A stretch of DNA of 64,000 nt, from the NCBI RefSeq assembly GCF_030555055.1, contig NZ_JAMOAO010000001.1, forward strand, positions 3,348,001 through 3,412,000, written 5' to 3'. Each line of letters opens with the position of its first letter. Positions within the stretch are counted from its first letter, which is position 1. A program made the position numbers and the translations under genes. This DNA is from Nocardiopsis sp. YSL2. GTDB taxonomy: Bacteria > Actinomycetota > Actinomycetes > Streptosporangiales > Streptosporangiaceae. The notes below the pieces were generated by a model that searched no databases, had not been told where the DNA came from, and saw nothing but the letters and a program-made list of their open reading frames with translations. Below are positions 46,188 through 54,392 of this stretch, in pieces.

Positions 46188-47570
46188 TCAGGACGGGTGA
46201 TCCCCGTGTCGGGCGGAACGGGCCCTGCGCCCTGCGTACTCCATGACGAACTGCGCGGCGGCCTGCTGTACCGCGATCGCGTGGGTGGGGTAGGCGTGCA
46301 CGGTCTGCGCCAGGCGCCCGGCGAACATGCCGGTGCGCATGGCCAGCGCGATCTCGTGCACGAGTTCCCCGGCCCGCTCGCCGACGATCGTCGCCCCCAG
46401 GACCCGGCCGCCGCCGGTGTGCCCCAGGAACGGGCGCGGTCCGGCGACGATCCTGACGAACCCGTCGGTGCGCCCCGCCGCGACGGCGCGATCCACCTCG
46501 CTCATCGGCAGGTACGCCACCCGCGATCCGGGGTGGCGCTGTGCCGCCTCGTGTTCGGTCAGTCCGACCTGCGCGACCTCGGGGTCGGTGAAGGCGACCC
46601 GGGGGATGACCGCGTCGTCGAAGCGCGTACCCCTGCCCCGGCGCAGGGCGTTGGCCGCGGCGACGCGCCCCATGAGGTGGGCGGCGTGGGTCAGCGCGAT
46701 CCGCCCGGTGACGTCGCCCGCCGCGTAGACGGCCGACGGGGAGGTCGTGGCCAGCCGGTCGCTGGTGCGGACGCATCCGCGTTCGTCGAGTTCGACCCCC
46801 GCCTCGGCCAGACCCATGCCCTGCGTGCCCGGTGTGCGGCCCGCCGCGACCAGGATCCGTTCGGCGACCACCGGCGCACCGTCGCCGACCTCCACCCTCC
46901 ACCGGCCCGCCTCACGGGAGACCCCCGTGGCCGACACACCGGTCCGTACGGTGACCCCCTCCCGCGCGAACCGCTCGGCGATCACCCGCGACGCCTCGGC
47001 GTCCTCGCCGGGCAGGAGCCGATCGCGCCGCTCGACCACCGTCACCGCGACGCCCAGGCGGGCGAGGGCCTGGGCGAGCTCACAGCCCACCGGCCCCGCG
47101 CCCAGGACGGCCAGGCTCTCCGGCGGCTCCGTCAGGGTGAACACGTCGTCGGTGGTCAGCGGGCCGGCCTCGGCGAGTCCGGGGATGTCCGGTAGACGGG
47201 GGCCGCCACCGGTCGCGACCACCACCCGGGGCGCGGACAGGACGCGCCCGCCGACCTCGATCCGGTTCGGAGCCAGGAACGACGCGCGCTCCCGCAGCAC
47301 CTCGATCCCCTCACCTGCCAGAACCGACTCGTCCTCGGTGGCGGCGATGCGGGACACGGCCGAGCGCACCCGGCCCATGGCCGCACTGAAGTCGGCGCCG
47401 TGCGCCGCCGCTTCGATCAGCGCCTTGGACGGCACGCAGCCGGTGAACGTGCACTCGCCGCCCGGTGGCCCCTCGCTGACCATCAGCGCCCGTACTCCGC
47501 GCGCGGTGGCGGTCCGGGCCGCGGAGAGCCCGGCGGCTCCGCCCCCGATCACCACCAGGCCATAGCTCAC
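46188..47570 (-). CDS. MerA/lipoamide dehydrogenase-like pyridine nucleotide-disulfide oxidoreductase
   Basis: A 460-residue flavoprotein with the FAD loop LVVIGGGAAGLSAARTATARG, the redox pair Cys40/Cys45 in GGECTFTGCVPSKAL, a NAD(P)H loop (LAVLGAGPVGCELAQALARLGVAVTVVE), ATSSPSAVYAAGDVTG-type FAD contact and the C-terminal interface with VHAYPTHAIAVQQAAAQF. It resembles mercuric reductase and its soluble relatives. However, it has neither the N-terminal HMA domain nor the C-terminal Cys-Cys that hands Hg(II) to the active site in true MerA. The GTG start overlaps the MerT-like gene by four bases. Hg(II) reduction is therefore possible but unproven; a dedicated disulfide reductase role is the main alternative. 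Confidence 0.85.
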   Translation of the reverse strand: MSYGLVVIGGGAAGLSAARTATARGVRALMVSEGPPGGECTFTGCVPSKALIEAAAHGADFSAAMGRVRSAVSRIAATEDESVLAGEGIEVLRERASFLAPNRIEVGGRVLSAPRVVVATGGGPRLPDIPGLAEAGPLTTDDVFTLTEPPESLAVLGAGPVGCELAQALARLGVAVTVVERRDRLLPGEDAEASRVIAERFAREGVTVRTGVSATGVSREAGRWRVEVGDGAPVVAERILVAAGRTPGTQGMGLAEAGVELDERGCVRTSDRLATTSPSAVYAAGDVTGRIALTHAAHLMGRVAAANALRRGRGTRFDDAVIPRVAFTDPEVAQVGLTEHEAAQRHPGSRVAYLPMSEVDRAVAAGRTDGFVRIVAGPRPFLGHTGGGRVLGATIVGERAGELVHEIALAMRTGMFAGRLAQTVHAYPTHAIAVQQAAAQFVMEYAGRRARSARHGDHPS

Positions 47571-47956
47571 GCCAGAGTCCCCAGCCAGGTGGTGACCGCG
47601 TACAACACGGCGTAGGTGACCACGGCGACCGCCAGCACGCCAAGGATCCGCCAGCGGACCCTGCGCACGCCCGCCACGGAGCACTGGCCCCGGCGGCGCA
47701 GCGCCCACCACACCAGGGCCACGACCACGGCCAGCCCGGCCAGGCGGAACCACCAGGCGTAGCCGTCGTAGAGGTCGGTGGCCCAGACGAAGGCCGTCCC
47801 CGCGCCGACCACGCCGAGTAGGGCGAGCACGGTGGGTCCGACACAGCACAGCATCCCCACCAGGCCGCCGACCACGCCGATCCGGACCGTGGGGAGCCCG
47901 TTCCCGGCAGGGGCCCGGAGAAGACCGCGATCGGCGTGTGACAACCTCACGTTCAC
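47567..47956 (-). CDS. MerT-like membrane protein with CC metal motif
   Basis: A 129-residue membrane protein with three helices laid out like the mercuric ion transporter MerT. Helix 1 contains the vicinal cysteines 37-38 in GMLCCVGPTVLALLGVVGAG, closely matching the CCLGP helix of MerT. Helix 2 is WFRLAGLAVVVALVWWAL. A cytoplasmic loop follows with one cysteine (RRGQCSVAG) where MerT has two. Helix 3 is ILGVLAVAVVTYAVLYAVTTWL. The GTG at 47956 overlaps the DUF427 gene by four bases and follows GGAAGGGCGGGC; a GTG two codons later is possible. It would import a soft metal ion for the flavoprotein encoded next. Sequence identity to MerT is low. Confidence 0.72.
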   Translation of the reverse strand: MNVRLSHADRGLLRAPAGNGLPTVRIGVVGGLVGMLCCVGPTVLALLGVVGAGTAFVWATDLYDGYAWWFRLAGLAVVVALVWWALRRRGQCSVAGVRRVRWRILGVLAVAVVTYAVLYAVTTWLGTLA

Positions 47957-48351
47957 GCCCGCCCTTCCAGGAGAGTGCGCAGCCAACCGCGCCCCGAGCC
48001 GTCCTGCGGCGCGTCAGCGTGCGGCCGGGGGCCGCCGCGCTCGCGTGAGCGCTCCTGCCGCTGCCGCGTACGTTCGATGGAGACGCCCGGGTGGAAGGCC
48101 ACGTGGCCCTTGATCCGTCGGGCCAGCGGGCCGGGCTCGGGGTAGTACCAGGCGGCGTCGGAGTAGGTCCGGCCGTCCACGGTCACGTCGTGGTAGCGCG
48201 CCACGCCCTTCCACGGGCACAGGGTCCGTGAGGCCGAGTCCGCCAGGTGCTCCCGGTGCACCGAGTCAGGGGGGAAGTAGTGGTTGCCGTCCACCATCAC
48301 GGTGCGCTCGGCCTCGGCCAGCACGACACCGTTCCACACGGCTCGGATCAT
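47953..48351 (-). CDS. DUF427-domain protein
   Basis: A 132-residue soluble protein of the DUF427 family. Characteristic residues are RAVWNGVVLAEAERTVMVDGNHYFPPDSV, TLCPWKGVARYHDVTVDG, and AAWYYPEPGPLARRIKGHVAFHPGV, which make up a compact beta fold. The last 40 residues are a polar Arg/Gly-rich tail. The family has no known enzymatic role. It is the first gene of the minus-strand mer-like operon and overlaps the MerT-like gene by four bases. The 281 bp upstream contain no recognisable gene; no MerR-type site was seen there. Confidence 0.9.
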   Translation of the reverse strand: MIRAVWNGVVLAEAERTVMVDGNHYFPPDSVHREHLADSASRTLCPWKGVARYHDVTVDGRTYSDAAWYYPEPGPLARRIKGHVAFHPGVSIERTRQRQERSRERGGPRPHADAPQDGSGRGWLRTLLEGRA

Positions 48352-48632
48352 CGGTGGTCACCGCCTTCTGCGTTCGGAGCGGCCGGTACCGCCCGTGGGA
48401 ACACCAGTAACGCGCCTATCGACCGGTCTTCCCCGCACACTGTCAGCGACACGACACGATGCAGCGCTCGTCGTGTTCCGTGCCGGAGACGTCCCCGACC
48501 GGTGGCTGGAGGCTCTTGCGCCACGGTGACGAGGGTGGTCAGGCGCCCTGGTTTCCCTTGGACCGCCGGGTTGGGGCGCGGCAGATGACCTTCGGTTCCC
48601 GGTGGCCACGGGGTCGCGCAGCCCTGGAGGGG

Positions 48633-49183
48633 TCAGCGCAGGTGTCGGCGGACCTCGGCGGCGAACTGGGGCACACCGGTTCGTTCGAGCAGGGCGAGTA
48701 CACCGGGGATGGTGGTTGGCTCCCTGCGGTAGGAAGCGGCCTGCGCCTCCATGACACCGAGGGTCAACCCCGGGTAGAGGTCGAGCTGGTCGAGGAGGAA
48801 GTCGTCGGGATGTACGGCCAGGATGTCGTAGGGCTTGAGAGCTGATCCCGGGAAGTCCGCGGTGTTGAAGGTGACGACCACTTCGGCGTTGGCGCTGACA
48901 GCCGCCGCGAGGACGTGGCGGTCCTTGGGGTCGTTCTCCATGCCGTCGATCAGCGTTTCGTAGCCGCGTACGGTCGCGTCGGGGAAGGCGCGGTTCATCT
49001 GGGTGACCCTGCGTTCTACCTTGTCAGGCGTGATGCCTCGTTTGACGACGTTGCGGCGGAGCTCGTCGAGGACGTCTGCCGACCACAGGGGGCGGTACGC
49101 GCCGGCGGCCGCGAGTCGTAGGAGCGTGTCGCACAGGTAGGCGGGATAGAGCACACAGGTGTCCAGGAAGGCGGGGAGGCCAT
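48633..49183 (-). pseudogene. PIN-domain toxin, apparently frameshifted near its start
   Basis: The open frame from the GTG at 49154 encodes 173 residues of a PIN-domain RNase, including ADVLDELRRNVVKRG, NDPKDRHVLAAAVSANAEVVVTFNTADFP. The expected first acidic residue lies upstream in the same frame (PAFLDTCVLYPAYL), where no start codon exists. The ATG at 49183, 12 bases after the antitoxin stop, is in another frame. Adding one C to the C4 run (GGGG at 49173-49176 on the plus strand) gives an intact 183-residue toxin beginning MASPAFLDTCVLYP. It is therefore either inactivated or miscalled. The HTH antitoxin is directly upstream. Confidence 0.75.
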
Positions 49184-49195
49184 GGTCTTCCGGCC

Positions 49196-49663
49196 CTACC
49201 TGATGTTCTCGGGAGCAGCGGTCAGGTCGTACAGGTCTGCTTCCTCGGCTTCCACGGCCATCTGGTCCAGCACCTGTTCCCGCTCCCGACGAGTCCGTTC
49301 CTGGTACTCCAGGACGTCCCGGAGCAGTACGCGGCGGTGTCGCCCGCGCATGCTGAAGGGGATCTCGCCCTCGCTCAGGAGTCTGACCAGAGTGGGTCGG
49401 GAGATGCTGAGCAGGTCGGCCGCCTCCTGTGTGGTCAGCATGGTGTTGTGCGGAGCGATGGAGATCGCCAGTCCCTGGGAGAGGGCTGCCACGACGTCGC
49501 GCAGGACTCCGTAGAGTTCTTCGGGAACCGCGATCTCCGAGCCGTCCGGTCCCACCAGTCGGGCGCGCGGGCCTTCGTCGTCGTTCAAGCCCCGCGCGAG
49601 TCTGTTCAGTTCGGATCGGTCGTCGGGTGGGAGGACCGTTCGTTCACGCAGTGTCGTCGCCAT
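49196..49663 (-). CDS. Helix-turn-helix (excisionase-type) antitoxin of the PIN toxin
   Basis: A 155-residue protein. The middle carries an HTH_17-type domain (LTTQEAADLLSISRPTLVRLLSEGEIPFSMRGRHRRVLLRDVLEYQERT, residues about 75-122). An N-terminal region with a beta-like GPDGSEIAVPEELYGVLRDVVAAL and an acidic C-terminal helix (VLDQMAVEAEEADLYDL) flank it, and the latter could block the toxin. HTH proteins of this kind next to PIN toxins are a recurrent toxin-antitoxin arrangement in actinobacteria. The ATG at 49663 lies 6 bases after a TAGAAT box, so the mRNA may be leaderless. Confidence 0.8.
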   Translation of the reverse strand: MATTLRERTVLPPDDRSELNRLARGLNDDEGPRARLVGPDGSEIAVPEELYGVLRDVVAALSQGLAISIAPHNTMLTTQEAADLLSISRPTLVRLLSEGEIPFSMRGRHRRVLLRDVLEYQERTRREREQVLDQMAVEAEEADLYDLTAAPENIR

Positions 49664-49669
49664 GCACCC

Positions 49670-49675
49670 ATTCTA
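49670..49675 (-). promoter_or_regulatory. Candidate -10 box giving a leaderless antitoxin mRNA
   Basis: TAGAAT on the minus strand ends 6 bases before the antitoxin ATG, so transcription would start at or next to the A of the ATG. No strong -35 was seen. Just upstream, TTCG-A7-CGAA (plus strand, 49681-49695) is a small inverted repeat around a homopolymer, unusual in this GC-rich sequence. Confidence 0.45.
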
Positions 49676-49800
49676 CCCTGTTCGAAAAAAACGAAAGCCT
49701 GCCCCGACGGAGGGAGCGGCCGACTTTCGAGCGGGCCCGGGCGCGGATCCGGTTCGGGGCGGCCCCCGGCGGTGCTCGCGGTGGAGCCCGCGGCGGGAGC

Positions 49801-50592
49801 TCACGCGGACGGGCTCCAGCGCCGGTACCACTCGGCCGCGGCGCGCAGGGGCGCGTCGACCGGACCGATCCCCGGGTGCCAGGCGAGCTCCCACTCCAGG
49901 GACACCCACCCCGACCACGGGCCCAGCAGGGCCCCGCACGCGTCGATCGGAACCGCGCCCCCGCCCGGGGACACGGGGGTCCACCGGTCACCGGCGGCCG
50001 CCACCGCGTCCTTGACCTGGAAGTAGCCGAGGTGGGAGCCCAGCACCGCGTGCGTGCGGGCGGGCTCCTCCCCGCTGCGCCAGGGGTGCAGCGCGTCCCA
50101 CAGCACGGCGACCAGGCCGGGGTCGCCGAACTGCTCCGCCAGGCGCAGCGCCGCCTCACCCGTCGGGTGGGAGTCGTGGGTCTCCACGAGCAGCCGGACG
50201 CCGTGTGAGCGCAGGTCCGGCAGGACCGCGCCGATCCGCTCCAGGGCGGGCCCGTCCTCTCCGTCCCGTCCGCCCGGGAACACCCGTAGCGAGGGAGCGC
50301 CGATCCACGCCGCCAGCTCGATCAGGGAGCGCAGCTCCGCCACCGCCGGCCCGTCCGGACCGGGCGCGCACACCTGGGCGTAGCCCGCCAGGCAGGACAC
50401 CTCCAGTCCCGCGTCCTCGACGCGCGCCCGGGCGGCCCGGGCCCGCGGCTCGGACAGGCCCGGTCGGACCTCGTCGTCCGCGTGCGCGCGGATCTCGATC
50501 CCGTCGCATCCGTGCGCGACCGCGGTACGAACGGACCGCTCCACCGGCACACCCGGCATTCCCAGGGTGCTGACCGCGAACTTCCAGCTCAT
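49801..50592 (-). CDS. Sugar phosphate isomerase/epimerase-type TIM barrel protein
   Basis: A 263-residue protein of the xylose-isomerase-like TIM barrel superfamily. Visible elements are KFAVSTLGMPGVPVERSVRTAVAHGCDGIEIRAH at the start, SLRVFPGG, LLVETHDSHPTGE with a metal-ligand glutamate and histidine, VLWDALHPW, and YFQVKDAV. These include the acidic and histidine residues expected to bind a divalent metal. Neither a substrate nor a pathway partner can be identified from neighbours. The ATG at 50592 follows CAGGAG. A 262-bp gap separates it from the SpoIIE-type gene upstream, in the same direction. Confidence 0.85.
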   Translation of the reverse strand: MSWKFAVSTLGMPGVPVERSVRTAVAHGCDGIEIRAHADDEVRPGLSEPRARAARARVEDAGLEVSCLAGYAQVCAPGPDGPAVAELRSLIELAAWIGAPSLRVFPGGRDGEDGPALERIGAVLPDLRSHGVRLLVETHDSHPTGEAALRLAEQFGDPGLVAVLWDALHPWRSGEEPARTHAVLGSHLGYFQVKDAVAAAGDRWTPVSPGGGAVPIDACGALLGPWSGWVSLEWELAWHPGIGPVDAPLRAAAEWYRRWSPSA

Positions 50593-50854
50593 CGTGGCTC
50601 CTGTCGCGGCTCCGCCGCGTTCGTGTCGTGTTCCGGTGTCACCGTCGGCGGGTCGCGGCCCGTGACACATCGGGTTCCTCCGCGATGTCCCCGGACCGAA
50701 CGCTCCCACGCGCGCCGATCCGGCGGAGCGGGGACCCGTGGCGCTCGCGTGGCGGCATGTCGGACCTTCTGTGCGCGTGGACTCGAACGGTCGACCCGAC
50801 GCTAAGCCCCAGGACCGGCGGTCGTACAGACACCGGCGGCGCTGACGAGGCGTC

Positions 50855-52984
50855 CTACCCCTCCCGCGGTTCGTCCTCCGGGGAGACCGGCTCCAGGAGG
50901 AGGAGCGCGATGTCGTCCTCGCGGGGGCCCGAGCGCGCCCGCGCGATCATCTCCTCGGCCACCTCGTCCAGCGGCAGGCCCCGGACCGCGTCCAGGCAGC
51001 CCAGCACCTCCCGCTTGGCCACGTCGAGGTCCGTGCCCGGCGTCTCGATCAGCCCGTCGGTGTACAGCGCCAGGATCGAGCGCGGCGGCAGGTCGAACTC
51101 CAGGACCGGGTACTCCGCCTCGGGGTCGATGCCGAGAAGCAGTCCGTCGGGCACGTCCATCACGCGCCCGCCGCCCGGGGCGCTGAGCAGCGGCTCGGGG
51201 TGCCCGGCCCGGGCCATGCGGACCCGGCCGGTCGCCATGTCCAGGCGCAGGTGGACACAACTGGCGAAGAGCTCCGACTCCATCAGGCACAGGAGCCGGT
51301 TCGTGTGCGCCAGGACCTGGCCGGGGTCCCCGTCGAAGACCGTGGTGTAGGCCAGAGCCGCGGTGCGGAGCTGTCCCATGAGCGCGGCCGCCGAGACGCT
51401 GTGCCCCTGGACGTCGCCGATCACCGCTGTCGAGACCGTGGGGCCGAGCGCGACCTGGTCGTAGAAGTCCCCGCCGATGTCCATGCCCTCCGTGCCCGGC
51501 AGGTAGCGGTAGGCGCTGTGCAGGCCCGGCAGGTCCGGCATGGAGTGGGGCAGCAGCCCGGACTGCAGCCCCTGGGCCAGGTGCATCTTGAAGTCGTACA
51601 GGCGTGCCCGTTCCAGCGCCTGCGCGATGAGGCTGCTCAGGGAGTTGAGCACCGCGCGCCTCTGCACGGTGAACACGTGCGGCTCGGGGAAGGTCAGGAC
51701 GCAGACGCCGATCGGGCTCCCCGACGCGACCAGCGGGAGGATCGCCCACCCCTGCGGCCCGGTGGGCCGGTGCGGAACCTCGGGATAGACCAGTTCGAGC
51801 TCCAGGCGCGAACGGAAGAACCCCGGGACACCGGAGGTCGCCGCCTGGGTGATGGGCGCGCGCCTGTCGAGCGGAGCGCCGTCCACGTGTTCGAGGACGG
51901 CCTGGTCGAATCCGCGCTCGCCGAGCAGCCGGAGCCGCTGTTGGCGGCGGTCCTTGCGGAACAGGGCGAGCCCGTTCGCGCCCACCGCCGGCAGGATCTC
52001 CCGCGCGACCAGGTCGACCACGTCGCCGACGGTCACGGCCTCGGTCAGCGCGGACGACAGGTGCAGGATGTGGTACAGCTCACCCGCGCGCGTGGGCGTG
52101 CGGCGGCCGAGGCCGGCCTTGCCCCGGCGGTCCACGTCGGTGGGGGTGATGACCACGCTGATGCCGTTGTCGCCGGGATAGAGGTGGAACGACAGCCACC
52201 GGTCGGGCGGACGCAGCGCGGTGAACTGGACGGGCTGATGGCTGATGATCGCGGCGCGGTAGCGGTCCTCGAAGACGGGGTCGCGCAGCCAGGGCAGCGC
52301 GTTCCACGGGCGGTATCCCATCAGGCGCTCGCGGGGTTTGCCGAGCAGGTCGGCGGCGGCGTCGGTCACGGTCGTGAACCGGCCGTCGACGTCCAGGGCG
52401 CACAGCCCCTCCCGGATCGGCCGCACCATGCGCGCGATCGGGTCCTGTTCCCCCTGTTCGTCCTCGGCCGCGTTCACCACGCGTGGCCTGGACGGCGGCC
52501 GGACGGGGCGTCCACGGTCGCGGGCCTCCCGCAGTTGGTCCACGATCGAGTCCGCGGTGTCGGCCAGGGCCGCGCGCGCCCGCGCCGAGAGTTCGGCCGG
52601 GTCGTCGGCCACGCCGAACGTGAAGTAGGCGCCGTACTCCTCGCCGTCCGAGACCAGGGGGACGCAGGCGACGGAGAAGTCGTAGGGGAGGGTGATCGCG
52701 ATCCGCGGATAGTCCCGGCCCAGGGTGGCCCCGCTGGGCCGCCACACGACCTGGCGCTCGCGGATCGCGTCGTTGATCGGGACCTTGGCGCTGCGGGCGA
52801 GCCTGGTCCAGGAGAGGAGGAGGTCCCTGGGCACGCCGATGAGGACGGACAGGGCCAGCGTCGTGTCGTCGGGGGCGCGCAGGTACAGGCCGCCCGCGTG
52901 CGCCCCGACCTCCGGGAGCACGGCCCGGAGCGTGTCGGCCAGGTGGTCCAGCCCGGGGGTACGCCGGTTGGTCGAGACCTTCAT
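50855..52984 (-). CDS. GAF/PAS/GAF-SpoIIE PP2C-type phosphatase
   Basis: A 709-residue signalling protein. Residues about 10-150 form a GAF-like sensor, 180-290 a PAS-like domain (REGLCALDVDGRFTTVTDAAADLLGKPRERLMGYRPWN), and 310-465 a second GAF domain (VVDLVAREILPAVGANGLALF). The C-terminal SpoIIE phosphatase has EGMDIGGDFYDQVALG and VIGDVQGHSVSAAALMGQLR, with metal-binding aspartates intact, ending in PREDDIALLLLE. It probably dephosphorylates anti-sigma-factor antagonists in a partner-switching pathway, but no such partners are encoded nearby. Start ATG at 52984 after a GGGGGTG; the frame is open further upstream. The 258 bp upstream show no gene. Confidence 0.9.
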   Translation of the reverse strand: MKVSTNRRTPGLDHLADTLRAVLPEVGAHAGGLYLRAPDDTTLALSVLIGVPRDLLLSWTRLARSAKVPINDAIRERQVVWRPSGATLGRDYPRIAITLPYDFSVACVPLVSDGEEYGAYFTFGVADDPAELSARARAALADTADSIVDQLREARDRGRPVRPPSRPRVVNAAEDEQGEQDPIARMVRPIREGLCALDVDGRFTTVTDAAADLLGKPRERLMGYRPWNALPWLRDPVFEDRYRAAIISHQPVQFTALRPPDRWLSFHLYPGDNGISVVITPTDVDRRGKAGLGRRTPTRAGELYHILHLSSALTEAVTVGDVVDLVAREILPAVGANGLALFRKDRRQQRLRLLGERGFDQAVLEHVDGAPLDRRAPITQAATSGVPGFFRSRLELELVYPEVPHRPTGPQGWAILPLVASGSPIGVCVLTFPEPHVFTVQRRAVLNSLSSLIAQALERARLYDFKMHLAQGLQSGLLPHSMPDLPGLHSAYRYLPGTEGMDIGGDFYDQVALGPTVSTAVIGDVQGHSVSAAALMGQLRTAALAYTTVFDGDPGQVLAHTNRLLCLMESELFASCVHLRLDMATGRVRMARAGHPEPLLSAPGGGRVMDVPDGLLLGIDPEAEYPVLEFDLPPRSILALYTDGLIETPGTDLDVAKREVLGCLDAVRGLPLDEVAEEMIARARSGPREDDIALLLLEPVSPEDEPREG

Positions 52985-53242
52985 GGACACCCCCGTCCCG
53001 GTCGCTCGCGCTGCCGCCGGTTCTCCGTCCGACGATACGCGCGGACCCGTACCTGTGCAGGTCAACTGCGCGCTACGGACTTGCCAAGTCCGCCCATGCG
53101 CGCGCCGGACCCGGCACGGAACCCGGCGGCGGACGGCGGGCGCGACCGTGTCCGTGACCCGCTACGGGGACCGCCGACGGCCGTCGCCGTCGTCGCCGCC
53201 GCCGGCACCGGCGACGGCGGACGGGGCATCCGAGGCACCGGC

Positions 53243-54388
53243 TCAGCGCACGGCGGTCCGTCCGCGGCTCAGCGCCGCGCCGGCGGCGGCGACCGCACTG
53301 GTGACCGACACCTCGGACAGCAGGCCCGGCGCGGCCACGCAGTCCCCGGCCAGGTACACCCCGTCGCCCCGGTCGACCGCCGGACGGTCCCGCCACGTGC
53401 TCCCCGGAAGGTCGATCGCGCCCGTGCGGTCCCGGGCCACCTGGTCGCGGCGCCAGGTCAGCCGCTCCCGCCACTCCGGCAGAGCGTCGTCGAACAGCTC
53501 CTCCAGCCGTTCCGTCACCGCGGCCCTCGACTCACCGGGCCGCACCGGCATCTGTGCCTGGACCACCGACTCCCCGGACGGGGCCAGGGTCGGGTCCACC
53601 AGCGACTGGCGCTCCAGGAACCCGCACTGGTCGGCGTCCAGGACCAGGAACGGGTCCCGGCCCTGGCGCAGGCCCACGTCGACCAGGAGTGAGTGGCCGC
53701 TCTCCCAGGTGAGCGAGTCGTCGCCGAGCAGGGTGCGGGCCGCGGCCAGCGAGGTGGCCACGATCACGGGAGTGTCGGGCAGGCGGTCCACCCGGGTGCC
53801 CGTCTCGATCCGCACGCCCCTCGCGCGGGCGCGCGCGGCCATGTGCTCCACCAGGGCCGACCAACCGCCCACCGGGTACCGCGGCGAGGGCAGGCGGGGC
53901 GAGGCCACACGCAGGAACCGGTCCCAGACGAACGACGCCGACAACCGCCCCGGGTCGTGGTCGAACACGACCACGCCCATCATGTGGGCGGCCGCCGCGG
54001 CGGTGTCCGGGCCGAACCGGCCGGCGGCCCACGTGGTGAAGTCCACGTCGTGCGGGGCGCGCAGCCCCCGGTGGGCCGCGGCCCACAGCAGTCCGGCGGG
54101 CGGGGCGCCCAACCGGCCGCGGTACCGGAAGCGCGATCCCACCAGGGCCCGTGGCGGGATACGGCGCAGCGGGGGCAGCAGGCCGCGCTCCGCCAGCCAG
54201 GCGAAGGGGGCGCTGTCGCTGTACAGGACGTGCGGCCCCTCGTTGGCGACGTAGGGCGCCGGGGTGGACCGCGCCCGGCCGCCCAGGGTCGGATGGGCTT
54301 CGAGGAGTGTGACGTGCGCGCCCTTCTCGGCGCTGGCGATGGCCGCGGTCAGTCCGGCGAGGCCACCGCCCACAACGGTGAGATCCAT
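53243..54388 (-). CDS. FAD-dependent amine oxidase/phytoene desaturase-like oxidoreductase
   Basis: A 381-residue flavoprotein with an N-terminal FAD loop, DLTVVGGGLAGLTAAIASAEKGAHVTLLEAHPTLGGRARS, a central substrate region, and the C-terminal FAD contact GVYLAGDCVAAPGLLSEVSVTSAVAAAGAAL. It belongs to the broad NAD(P)-binding Rossmann amine-oxidase/desaturase group; the substrate is unknown. It starts 4 bp after the ECF41-type sigma factor and must be co-transcribed with it. ECF41 sigma factors are typically next to one carboxymuconolactone decarboxylase, oxidoreductase or epimerase gene, so it is the probable regulated target. Confidence 0.87.
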   Translation of the reverse strand: MDLTVVGGGLAGLTAAIASAEKGAHVTLLEAHPTLGGRARSTPAPYVANEGPHVLYSDSAPFAWLAERGLLPPLRRIPPRALVGSRFRYRGRLGAPPAGLLWAAAHRGLRAPHDVDFTTWAAGRFGPDTAAAAAHMMGVVVFDHDPGRLSASFVWDRFLRVASPRLPSPRYPVGGWSALVEHMAARARARGVRIETGTRVDRLPDTPVIVATSLAAARTLLGDDSLTWESGHSLLVDVGLRQGRDPFLVLDADQCGFLERQSLVDPTLAPSGESVVQAQMPVRPGESRAAVTERLEELFDDALPEWRERLTWRRDQVARDRTGAIDLPGSTWRDRPAVDRGDGVYLAGDCVAAPGLLSEVSVTSAVAAAGAALSRGRTAVR

Positions 54389-54392
54389 ACCC

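Noticed and set aside
46188..47570. Calling the flavoprotein merA outright
   Set aside because: The HMA domain and the terminal Cys-Cys are missing, so mercuric reductase activity cannot be claimed from sequence.
48352..48632. Several overlapping short open frames upstream of the DUF427 gene
   Set aside because: None has a ribosome site, domain or actinobacterial codon bias. The region is more likely the operon's promoter.
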